Assembly (NCBI RefSeq): GCF_039537505.1
Contig: NZ_BAABAQ010000021.1
Location: 1 to 64,000, forward strand
Reading direction: 5' to 3'
Length of the DNA: 64,000 nt
Source of the DNA: Streptosporangium oxazolinicum
GTDB lineage: Bacteria > Actinomycetota > Actinomycetes > Streptosporangiales > Streptosporangiaceae
Made by a program: the position numbers and the translations under genes
Part shown: positions 51,546 to 59,412 of the stretch, in pieces
How positions within the stretch are numbered: position 1 is the stretch's first letter
Layout of the letters: the number at the start of each line of letters is the position of its first letter
The notes under the pieces: generated by a model
The model's input: only the letters and a program-made list of their open reading frames with translations
Database searches by the model: none
What the model was told of the DNA's origin: nothing

Positions 51546-52886
51546 TTGTCGGTGAAACCGCGATGGGGGTATGAACCTGTGGACTGGCTCTTCGTGGTCG
51601 GGATCGTCGTCTTCCTCGTGGGGCTGATGGTGTCGATCGGATTGCACGAGATCGGCCACCTGGTGCCGGCCAAGCTGTTCGGCGTCAAGGTCACCCAGTA
51701 CATGGTCGGTTTCGGCCCGACGATGTGGTCGCGGCACAGGGGCGACACCGAGTACGGCATCAAGTGGCTTCCCCTCGGCGGCTACATCCGCATGATCGGC
51801 ATGCTGCCGCCCCGGCCCACCGACGCCCCCGGCAAGGTGCGCTCGGTCTCCACCGGCCCCTGGCAGGGCCTGATCGAGAACGCCCGCGACGTGGCCCTGG
51901 AGGACGTACGGTCGGGCGACGAGAACCGGGTGTTCTACAACAAGCCCTGGTGGCAGAAGGTCATCATCATGTCCGGCGGTCCGGCGATGAACTTCGTGCT
52001 GGCGTTCATCCTGTTCGGCATCGTGCTCATGGGGTTCGGCGTCCCCACCCAGAAGACCGAGATCGCCTCGATCCCGCAGTGCGTGAAGACCGCCGCCGAG
52101 TATGCCAAGGACCCCAAGTGCACCGCGGCCGACAAGCCCAGCCCGGCGAGCGCGGCGGGGCTGAGGCCGGGGGACGTCATCGTCTCCGTGGCGGGCAGGC
52201 CCGCCGCGAGCTGGGACGCCGCGACGCGAGCCATCCGCGACCACGGCGCCGGTCCGATCGCGCTGGGCATCAGGCGGGCCGGTCAGGAGCTGACCGTCAA
52301 CGCCAGTCTCATCGCCCAGGACCGCGAGTCGCTGGACGAGCCCGGCAAGATCGAAAAGGGTGTCGGATACCTCGGGGTGAGCCCGAAGATCGTCATCGAG
52401 CAGCAGAGCCTCGGCGCCGTGGCCGCGCACATGGGGGACCTCACCTCGGCCACCGCCGCCTCGCTGCTCAGGTTCCCCGAGAAGATGGTGGGCGTCTGGC
52501 ACGCCGCCTTCTCCGGTGACGAGCGCGACAGGAACGGCCCGATCGGTGTCATCGGCGTGAGCCGCATCGGCGGCGAGATCGCCGCCGCCTCGATCCCGCT
52601 GGAAAACAAGATCGTCGTCTTCATCAACCTGCTGGCGGGCTTCAACCTGGCGATCGGCCTGTTCAACCTGATCCCGCTGCTTCCCCTGGACGGCGGCCAC
52701 ATCGCGGGCGGCCTGTGGGAGGGCGTCAAGCGCGGCTTCGCCCGCGTCGCCCGCCGCCCCGCGCCCGGCCACGTCGACATCGCCAAGGCGCTTCCCCTCA
52801 CCTACGCGATCGCCTTCCTGATGATCATCATGGCGGGCCTGCTGATGTACGCCGACCTGGTCAACCCGGTCCGCCTGTCCGGCTGA
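51546..52886 (+). CDS. Site-2 (M50) intramembrane metalloprotease, RseP-like
   Basis: 446 aa as given (TTG start); a GTG at 51579 (VDWLFVVG) is an equally likely start. HEIGH within the first helix is the zinc site and NLIPLLPLDGGH the third-helix Asp ligand; a PDZ domain (ASAAGLRPGDVIVSVAGRPAASWDAA) lies between. Four transmembrane helices. It would cut anti-sigma factors or signal-peptide remnants in the membrane. The usual dxr and ispG neighbours of rseP are absent, so this may be a second copy. Confidence 0.92.
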   Translation: MSVKPRWGYEPVDWLFVVGIVVFLVGLMVSIGLHEIGHLVPAKLFGVKVTQYMVGFGPTMWSRHRGDTEYGIKWLPLGGYIRMIGMLPPRPTDAPGKVRSVSTGPWQGLIENARDVALEDVRSGDENRVFYNKPWWQKVIIMSGGPAMNFVLAFILFGIVLMGFGVPTQKTEIASIPQCVKTAAEYAKDPKCTAADKPSPASAAGLRPGDVIVSVAGRPAASWDAATRAIRDHGAGPIALGIRRAGQELTVNASLIAQDRESLDEPGKIEKGVGYLGVSPKIVIEQQSLGAVAAHMGDLTSATAASLLRFPEKMVGVWHAAFSGDERDRNGPIGVIGVSRIGGEIAAASIPLENKIVVFINLLAGFNLAIGLFNLIPLLPLDGGHIAGGLWEGVKRGFARVARRPAPGHVDIAKALPLTYAIAFLMIIMAGLLMYADLVNPVRLSG

Positions 52887-52966
52887 CCGTCTCCCGTACG
52901 CACCGGTCCCTCCGCCGCCGGCCCGGGGAGGGGCCGGGACACGCGGCGCACCCGCCCGCAGCGGCT

Positions 52967-52972
52967 AGGGTG
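52967..52972 (+). promoter_or_regulatory. Leaderless-type -10 of the MarR gene
   Basis: TAGGGT, then GGCGCC would leave five bases to the start; the GTG start codon at 52978 begins directly after. No Shine-Dalgarno is present. Confidence 0.5.
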
Positions 52973-52977
52973 GCGCC

Positions 52978-53499
52978 GTGAACGAGGGGACACCCGGAGC
53001 GGTGATCGACGTGGCCCTGTTCCGGCTGCGCCGGATCTGGTCGCGGCCACTGCGCGCGCGCAGGGCCACCGAGCCACGGCGGCCGGTGCACATGTCGAAC
53101 GTGATGGTCGTGCACGCCGTGCACAAGCTGAGCCTGGACGTGCCCGAGGTGACCGTAGGCGCCGTCGCCGAGCAGCTGGGCGTCGATCCGTCCACCGCCA
53201 GCAGGCTGGTCAACGACGCGGTCTGCGCGGGGTTCGTGGAGCGCGAGGAGTCGGCCGTGGATGCCAGGCGGGCCCGGCTCGTGCTGAGCGAGCGGGGCCG
53301 CCGCGTGCTGGAGGTGGTGGTCCGTCACCGGCGCGCCTACCTGGACGGCCTGATGGCCGACTGGGACGAGCCGGACCGCGAGGTCTTCGCCCGGCTTCTC
53401 GGCCGGTTCGCCGAGGCCGCCATCGCCCGTCCGGCGAACCTGGCCAACCTCGACCGGGTGATCGCCGAGACCCTCTCGGAGACCCCTGCCCCGAGCTGA
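52978..53499 (+). CDS. MarR-family transcriptional regulator
   Basis: 173 aa, GTG start. A winged helix-turn-helix: VPEVTVGAVAEQLGVDPSTASRLVNDAVCAGFVEREESAVDARRARLVLSERGRRVL, with the D-x-R of the wing. MarR proteins repress transcription and release DNA on binding small aromatic ligands. The target may be the adjacent DinB-type gene (convergent) or elsewhere. Confidence 0.9.
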   Translation: MNEGTPGAVIDVALFRLRRIWSRPLRARRATEPRRPVHMSNVMVVHAVHKLSLDVPEVTVGAVAEQLGVDPSTASRLVNDAVCAGFVEREESAVDARRARLVLSERGRRVLEVVVRHRRAYLDGLMADWDEPDREVFARLLGRFAEAAIARPANLANLDRVIAETLSETPAPS

Positions 53500-53559
53500 C
53501 CGGGTCGTCCTCTTGGCCGGCCCGGTTTCCACGGGGGCATCCGTCCCGGCCGGGCGGCG

Positions 53560-54066
53560 CTACTCCCCGGTGACCCCGTCGATCCGCTGGCGGATGATGT
53601 CGGCGTGGCCGTTGTGCCGGGCGTACTCCTCGATCATGTGGACGAGGATCCAGCGCAGCGAGACGTCATGGTCGCGGCGCTGCGTCTTGCCGATGGTGTC
53701 CAGGGAGAGCCCGGCGGACAGCTCGCGCGCGTGCGCGACCTCGCCCCGCCAGCGGGCGAACGCCTGCTCGGCCGTGCTCGTCTCCAGGGTGTCGAAGTCG
53801 CCGTCGGGATCGTCGTCGGAGTAGTAGAACGGGGCGACGCCCTCGCCGTCGAGGATGTTGCGGAACCAGTTGCGCTCCACCTCGGCCATGTGACGGACCA
53901 GGCCGAGCAGGGAGAGCGTGGACGGCTCGGCGGAACGGACGCGGAGCTGCTCGTCCGAGAGCCCGGCGCACTTCACGGCGAGGGTCTCCCGGTGCCAGTC
54001 CAGCCAGGAGTGCAGCATGGTGCTCTCGTCGGCGATGAAGGCGGGGTCAACACGGGTGTCGGTCAT
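53560..54066 (-). CDS. DinB/DUF664-family protein
   Basis: 168 aa from the ATG at 54066. DinB four-helix fold with three His for a divalent metal: GLVRHMAEVERNWF, then SLRWILVHMIEEYARHNGHADIIR. Members are thiol-dependent (mycothiol or bacillithiol) S-transferases or unknown. The substrate is unknown. Convergent with the MarR gene. Confidence 0.88.
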   Translation of the reverse strand: MTDTRVDPAFIADESTMLHSWLDWHRETLAVKCAGLSDEQLRVRSAEPSTLSLLGLVRHMAEVERNWFRNILDGEGVAPFYYSDDDPDGDFDTLETSTAEQAFARWRGEVAHARELSAGLSLDTIGKTQRRDHDVSLRWILVHMIEEYARHNGHADIIRQRIDGVTGE

Positions 54067-54632
54067 GAGGTCCCATCCTGTCGCCACGGGGTGACTCTGT
54101 CACATCCTTTCCCGGTGACCGGGGGAGGGGCGTCCCGCGGGCGGTGAACCGGAGCGTGCGTACACATCGGTATATGTCGGTACTGACGGGTGTTTAGTAG
54201 TCACGTTATACAACAAGTGAGACTCGACCCTCCACCTGCCCTCAACAATCCCACCGGGGGCATATAGGCGAGTCCAAGAGCAAAATCGGCAATTCACCCC
54301 GCTGTGCCCTCGATCAGCCCGTCGTGACACCCGGGACCGGACTAAGGAGGTGTCAATATTCGCCCGGGTCGTTCAGTGGATTGGTGATGAAAATCTGGCA
54401 CGCGATCAAAGGTTCGTCATCGGAGCATTCAGGTCGAGTGCGGCTTTTCCACCTTCGATCCAGGTTATTTCCACGATCGGTAATGGTTTCCCATCGACCC
54501 GGAGCCGGTCCTCTCCCATGCCGGTTCGCCGCCATTCCGGGATTCGCCGGTGCCCGATTTACTGTGGAGGGGTTTCGGCGTTCGTCGTGACGGCCTCCCG
54601 CGGCCGGTCACGTCGAAGAGTGATCGAGCTGG
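54067..54632. other. Non-coding region with an orphan Shine-Dalgarno
   Basis: 566 bases. The stretch 54160-54580 is lower in GC than its surroundings. CTAAGGAGGTG at 54342-54352 is a perfect anti-Shine-Dalgarno complement, but no convincing ORF follows at the right spacing: the frame opened by the GTG at 54350 is continuous with a shadow of the next gene. A promoter for the flavoprotein gene is likely here (TTATAC at about 54205). Confidence 0.5.
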
Positions 54633-55778
54633 ATGGATCCGGAAAGAAGGCGTTCCCAGGTGCGCGCGAATTCAGAGAAAATACTTGTCGTCGGGGCCGG
54701 GGTAAGCGGGTTGACCAGTGCGCTGTGCCTGGCCAGGGAGGGGTTCCGCGTCACCGTCGTCGCGGAGAGATTCGCCCCCGACATCGTCTCGGTCGTCGCG
54801 GGCGCGCTGTGGGAGTGGCCACCCGCGGTGTGCGGCTACCACCACGACCAGATCTCGCTCGCCCGCTCCAAGGAGTGGTGCGTCACCTCGTACGAGATGT
54901 TCGAGAAGCTGGCTCGGGCCAAGGTCCCCGGGGTGGCGATGCGAAGATCCAACTTCTATTTCAAGCACCCCGTCGAGGAGAGCCCGCACGATCTCCACAA
55001 GATGCAGGAACTCGCGGGGAAGGTGCGCGGCTTCGTCCGCGACCGGTCGCTCGCCGAACGCAACGGCGTCAGCCCCGACTACGGCGTGGTCGACGCGTAC
55101 TCGCACATGGCGCCCATGATCGACACCGACCAGTACATGGCGTGGCTGATGCGGCAGGTCAAGATCCACGGCGTGCGGGTCGAGCGGTACCGGGTCGAGG
55201 GACTGCTGGCCGAGCGGCGGGAGGAACTGCTCGACCGCTTCGACGCCGAGCTGATCGTCTGCTGCGCGGGTCTCGGCACCGCCGGGCTGCGCGGCATCGG
55301 CATGTACCCGCTGCGCGGCGCGCTGGTACGCGTCCGCAACGACGGGCTCCGCGGACGCCGGATCCGCGAGGCCCACTGCGTCTCCCACGAAGAGGAGAAC
55401 AAGGACGAGCAGGACATCGTCTTCATCGTGCCGCGCAATCCGGGACTCCTCGTTCTCGGGGGCCTGGCGGAAAAGGACGAGTGGGACACCGGAATCAATC
55501 TGGAGAACCACGCCCCCGTGCGGGAGATGTACGAGCGATGCCTCGCCTTCATGCCCGCGCTGCGACACGCCAGGCTGGATCCCGACGAGCCGGTACGGGT
55601 GGGGCTGCGGCCGTTCAGGAATGAGAACGTCTGCCTTGAGTGGGACGACGAGGAACAGGTCGTCTACAACTTCGCGCACGGCGGAGCCGGATTCAGTTTC
55701 TCCTGGGGGTGCGCCCAGGAGGCCGTCGGTCTGGTGCGCGCGGCGATAGAGGATCGCACGTACTCGTATTCCTTCTAA
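54633..55778 (+). CDS. FAD-dependent D-amino-acid oxidase-like protein
   Basis: 381 aa. An N-terminal Rossmann FAD motif (ILVVGAGVSGLTSALCLAREGFRVTVVAERF), a DAO-type middle with RRSNFYFKHPVEE, and a C-terminal VYNFAHGGAGFSFSWGCAQEA, the DAAO signature with its H-G-G-x-G-x-x-x-x-W-G. It likely oxidises the alpha carbon of a D-amino acid, giving an imino acid and H2O2. The ATG at 54633 or the GTG at 54660 may be the true start. TACSYSF end is not a peroxisomal signal, as expected for bacteria. Confidence 0.9.
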   Translation: MDPERRRSQVRANSEKILVVGAGVSGLTSALCLAREGFRVTVVAERFAPDIVSVVAGALWEWPPAVCGYHHDQISLARSKEWCVTSYEMFEKLARAKVPGVAMRRSNFYFKHPVEESPHDLHKMQELAGKVRGFVRDRSLAERNGVSPDYGVVDAYSHMAPMIDTDQYMAWLMRQVKIHGVRVERYRVEGLLAERREELLDRFDAELIVCCAGLGTAGLRGIGMYPLRGALVRVRNDGLRGRRIREAHCVSHEEENKDEQDIVFIVPRNPGLLVLGGLAEKDEWDTGINLENHAPVREMYERCLAFMPALRHARLDPDEPVRVGLRPFRNENVCLEWDDEEQVVYNFAHGGAGFSFSWGCAQEAVGLVRAAIEDRTYSYSF

Positions 55779-55812
55779 CGGATTTCGCCCGAGAGCGGAT
55801 AGGCGTCAAAAA

Positions 55813-56682
55813 ATGCGGAGAACCATCAAGTGTTTCCTGGTCGCGAACTCGGCCCTCGTGCTCACCGCGTGCCTGCCATTCGGTGTCGTGAACACCGGTG
55901 TCATGTCGTCGCGGCCCTCCGGGATGCCCGTTCCTCATGAGCGCTCTCCGGTACCCCGTGCCGAGCACACCCCGCTGTCACGGTTCCCCCTCCTGCGCCC
56001 CGGCGACAGGAGCGCCCAGGTGCAGGAGGTCCACCGGCGCCTCGACCGGCTGGGATTCGGGCCGGGAGAGGTCGGCGACGAGTACCATCCCGCGCTGCGT
56101 GCGGCCGTGTGGGCCTTCCAGAAGGCGAACGGGCTGCCTCCCACCGACCAGATCGACCCGCCGACCTGGCGGGCGCTCTCCCGCCCGGCGCGCCTGAGGC
56201 CGCTGGTGTCGTACGGGGAGCCCACCAGGGTGGAGATCGACCTGCGCCGCCAGCTGCTCACGGCGTGGCGGGACGACAGGCCCGTGCTCGTCTCCCACAT
56301 CTCAACCGGTAACGGTGAGCACTACTGCAAGAAGGGCAACTGCGGGGTCGCCATCACCCCCACCGGCGACTTCCGCGCCTGGTTCCGGACGCCCGGATGG
56401 ACCAGCGGGCCACTGGGCGACCAGTTCTACACCATCTATTTCAACGAGGGCATCGGCTTCCACGGCTCGGAGCGGGTCCCGCGGCACCCCGCGTCCCACG
56501 GGTGCATCCGGGTGCCGCTGCACAACGCCAAGGCGCTCTACGACATGACCCCGACGGGCACCCCGGTCTACGTCCGCCGCCCGGAGGCTCCCACCCCTCC
56601 CGAACGCGCCAAGCGCTCCGACTCGCCCGGGGCCCCTGAGTTTTCCGCGTCTTCCGGACAGGAGCCCGGTTCTCGTCGATGA
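55813..56682 (+). CDS. Lipoprotein L,D-transpeptidase with peptidoglycan-binding domain
   Basis: 289 aa. N-terminal signal peptide with a lipobox LTAC (MRRTIKCFLVANSALVLTAC), a PG_binding_1 domain (~60-120: LRPGDRSAQVQEVHRRLDRLGFGPGEVGDEYHPALRAAVWAFQKANGL), then a YkuD domain with the active-site motif HGSERVPRHPASHGCIRVPL (His, Ser-His-Gly-Cys). It would make 3-3 crosslinks in the wall or attach proteins. A Pro/Ser/Arg-rich tail ends the protein. Confidence 0.93.
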   Translation: MRRTIKCFLVANSALVLTACLPFGVVNTGVMSSRPSGMPVPHERSPVPRAEHTPLSRFPLLRPGDRSAQVQEVHRRLDRLGFGPGEVGDEYHPALRAAVWAFQKANGLPPTDQIDPPTWRALSRPARLRPLVSYGEPTRVEIDLRRQLLTAWRDDRPVLVSHISTGNGEHYCKKGNCGVAITPTGDFRAWFRTPGWTSGPLGDQFYTIYFNEGIGFHGSERVPRHPASHGCIRVPLHNAKALYDMTPTGTPVYVRRPEAPTPPERAKRSDSPGAPEFSASSGQEPGSRR

Positions 56683-56855
56683 GCGGCCGTTCGCGGAACG
56701 GACCGCCTCTGCCGCACCGGTGGTTCAGCGGCCGGTGAGGTGGTTCTTGGGCATGAGCGGGGGCGTGCCGCGAGGAGGAGGACGACACCCAGGAAGGACA
56801 TCGGCCAGGCTCCGCCGCTCAGGACGAAAAGGCTCACGCGACCCGGCCCGCGTTT

Positions 56856-57117
56856 GTGATGACCGCGTTGATCAGAGGAAGTCATACGTCACGACAGATC
56901 TCCGGCGCGGTGATCAGCCTGCGGCATCGGATCGTGAGGAACTGGCGGGTGGACGCCGACGTCATCGCCGAGACCGAGGTGACCTACCGGCGGCTCGATG
57001 GGGAGGACGCGAGCGTCGTGGCCGTGTCGATCTGGCGCCCGCGACGACGGCCTGATCACGGGCTACCGCGTATTCGTCGACCTCGCCCCCGTCTACACGG
57101 TCCTGGAAGTGCACTGA
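56856..57117 (+). pseudogene. Remnant of an NTF2/SnoaL-like gene with frameshift
   Basis: The frame from 56892 reads LRHRIVRNWRVDADVIAETEVTYRRLDG...VVAVSIW, typical of the second half of NTF2/SnoaL-like proteins. At the C-run 57038-57040 one extra C shifts the frame; reading +1 after it gives RDDGLITGYRVFVDLAPVYTVLEVH and a stop at 57115-57117, which completes the family's usual end. The 5' half is missing or unrecognisable. So the gene is both truncated and frameshifted. Confidence 0.6.
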
Positions 57118-57276
57118 AAATCTTGGTTTGAGTGGACATCGGCGGCTTACGCGGTGGCGGCACACTCCTCAACGGCAGGAGGTCGTACCGAGCCCCCTCG
57201 AAGAGGACATTTGTCCTGGGATGATCGGGATCGATGGATCTGCTGGAGGAACCCGCCCGCTGACAGCGTAAAGGGC

Positions 57277-58884
57277 ATGAGACGGAAAGCGACGAGTGCC
57301 ACGGCGGCGGCGACGGTACTGGTGTCGGCGTGTGCGGGCGTGCCCGCGGAGCGGGCGGCGGAGAAGACCGGCGAGAGCGTGGTCCGGACGGACGCGGGAG
57401 CGGTGCGGGGAACGGTGACCGGCGAGCACCGGATCTTCCAGGGGATCCCCTACGCGGCTCCGCCGGTGGGTGAGCTGCGCTGGAACTCCCCGGCGCCGGT
57501 GAAATCCTGGACCGGGATCAGGGAGGCCACCAAGCCGGGCAGCGTGTGCCCGCAGGTGGGAAGTGACTACGCGAAGGTGACCGGCTCCGATGAGGACTGC
57601 CTCTTCCTCAACGTGACGGTGCCGCGCACGCCCGGAAGGAACCGGCCGGTGATGGTGTGGATCCACGGCGACGGCGCCCTGGGCTCCGGCGACCTCAGCG
57701 ATGTGCGCCGGATCGCCACCCGAGGGGATGTGGTGGTCGTCACGATCAACTACCGGCTCGGGGTGTTCGGAGGCTTCGGCTATCCGGGGCTGGCGGGATC
57801 GGGCACGTACGGCCTGCAGGACCAGCAGGCGGCCCTGCGCTGGGTTCGCCGCAACGCCGCCGCGTTCGGCGGGGACCCGGCGAACGTGACGGCGTTCGGC
57901 CTCTCGTGGGGCGCGCTGAGCATCAGCGGGCATCTGACCTCGCCCGGCGGCGAAGGTCTGTTCGACCGGGCCGTCATGCAGAGCGGTGAGGGCATGATGG
58001 ACATGCTCGCCGGCAGCATGGGCGAGGGCGTCCCGGCCTACCCGTTCTACGCTTGGCGCACGGTGGCGGAGGTCGAGAAGATGGGGACGTACGTGGCCCC
58101 TCGGCTCGGCTGCGAGGATCTCCGCTGCCTGCGGGCACTCCCGGTGGAGAAGATCCTCGAAGTGCCGCAGATCATGAACATGTTCCAGACCTACGCCTAC
58201 GGAAGCGAGACACTGCCCAGATCGCCGGCAGTGGAGTTGCGGGCAGGTCGTTTCCACCCGGTTCCGGCGATCTCCGGGGCGACTCGCGACGAGCACCGGA
58301 TCTTCGTCGGGCTGTTCCACGACGCGGTGGGCAAACCGGTGACCACCGAGCAGTACGGCAGGCTGCTGAAGACCGCGTTCGGCAGGGACGCGGCGAGGGT
58401 GCGCGCGCGGTATCCGGTCGCCCGGTACGGCTCGCCGGGACTGGCGTGGGCCGCCGTGGTCACAGACCGCATGTGGGCCAGAGCCACCTTCGAGCAGAAC
58501 AGGCTGCTCAGCGGGAAGGCGCCGACGTACGCCTACCAGTTCGCCGACCGCCGGGCCCCGATGTTCCTGCCGTTGAAGACGGACTTTTCCTGGGGCGCCT
58601 ACCACGCGGGCGACATGCCGTACCTGTTCACCGAGAAGGCGGTCACGCTCACCCCGGCCCAGCGGAGGCTGTCGGACCAGATGATCGCCTACTGGACCAA
58701 CTTCGCCCGGACCGGCGACCCCAACGGAAAGGGGCTGCCCCGCTGGGAACGCTTCGACCGTGCCGCCGCCGTCCCGCACACCCAGTCCCTGGCGCCGGAC
58801 GCGATCAAACCGGTCGACTACGCCGCCGACCACAATCTCGGCTTCTGGCCGGCACCGGGCGCCGGAGCCGCGCCAGGCCAGTGA
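57277..58884 (+). CDS. Secreted type-B carboxylesterase with altered nucleophile elbow
   Basis: 535 aa from the ATG at 57277. A lipoprotein-like signal peptide (TVLVSACAGVPAE). Carboxylesterase motifs: FQGIPYAAPPVGELRW, EDCLFLNVTVP, and YRLGVFGGF. At the nucleophile elbow the sequence is FGLSWGALS, where the family has GESAG; Ser is kept but Glu and Ala are replaced. The oxyanion loop reads HGDGALGSG, with an Asp for Gly. Triad Glu (GATRDEHRIF) and His (GAYHAGDMPYLF) are present. Activity is likely but may have altered specificity. Confidence 0.9.
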   Translation: MRRKATSATAAATVLVSACAGVPAERAAEKTGESVVRTDAGAVRGTVTGEHRIFQGIPYAAPPVGELRWNSPAPVKSWTGIREATKPGSVCPQVGSDYAKVTGSDEDCLFLNVTVPRTPGRNRPVMVWIHGDGALGSGDLSDVRRIATRGDVVVVTINYRLGVFGGFGYPGLAGSGTYGLQDQQAALRWVRRNAAAFGGDPANVTAFGLSWGALSISGHLTSPGGEGLFDRAVMQSGEGMMDMLAGSMGEGVPAYPFYAWRTVAEVEKMGTYVAPRLGCEDLRCLRALPVEKILEVPQIMNMFQTYAYGSETLPRSPAVELRAGRFHPVPAISGATRDEHRIFVGLFHDAVGKPVTTEQYGRLLKTAFGRDAARVRARYPVARYGSPGLAWAAVVTDRMWARATFEQNRLLSGKAPTYAYQFADRRAPMFLPLKTDFSWGAYHAGDMPYLFTEKAVTLTPAQRRLSDQMIAYWTNFARTGDPNGKGLPRWERFDRAAAVPHTQSLAPDAIKPVDYAADHNLGFWPAPGAGAAPGQ

Positions 58885-59412
58885 GGATGCCAGGCGAGAG
58901 CAGACACCTCTAGATCCCCGAGGCCGGCGCCCGTCCGCGGAAGCCCCTTGGCCGGCATGGACCCCGCCGAACTTCCGACTGCAAGAAATAAACTAATTAA
59001 CGCAGAATTCATATCTAAACAGGTAAAAAAGGGATAAATAGGGTCGCGGTCGAAGGGGTAGATCGTTAAGGTGTGGGGCATGGCTGGAACGGGGGATCTT
59101 GGCCGTGTCTATCTGTCTGTCTGTTCGGGGCCGGGGGCGGAGCGGCCCTCGACCGCCCACGTACGAAGAACTCGCCGACCGGGAACACCGTGATCTTCAT
59201 CGGTGACGAAGGCGGCCGGTGGCGGCACCACTCCCGCCATCGCGAGCCGACCGGCTGAACGGCTTTCCCGATCCCCCACCTCCAGGTCCATCCGGGCTGA
59301 GGCGCCACCCGGATGTCCCCGTACGGCATCGCGTGAGCCGTGCGGAGCCTTCCCGTCCGTGCGGCCCGTCCAGAGACGCCGACGGACGTCCATCTAGGAA
59401 AGGACCTCTCCT
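58885..59412. other. Intergenic region with an AT-rich patch
   Basis: 528 bases. Bases 58982-59040 are strikingly AT-rich (ATAAACTAATTAACG, GGTAAAAAAGGGATAAATAGG), the lowest GC stretch in this part. It is a candidate promoter or AT-rich protein binding site for the S8 protease. No gene. Confidence 0.5.

Noticed and set aside
51546..52886. Canonical rseP of the dxr-rseP-ispG cluster
   Set aside because: Neither dxr nor ispG is adjacent; annotated as an RseP-like site-2 protease without the cluster assignment.
54350..55624. A 424-codon frame beginning at an excellent Shine-Dalgarno
   Set aside because: Most of it is a frame shadow of the flavoprotein gene; the part before 54633 has no recognisable sequence. 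The Shine-Dalgarno itself is kept as a finding.
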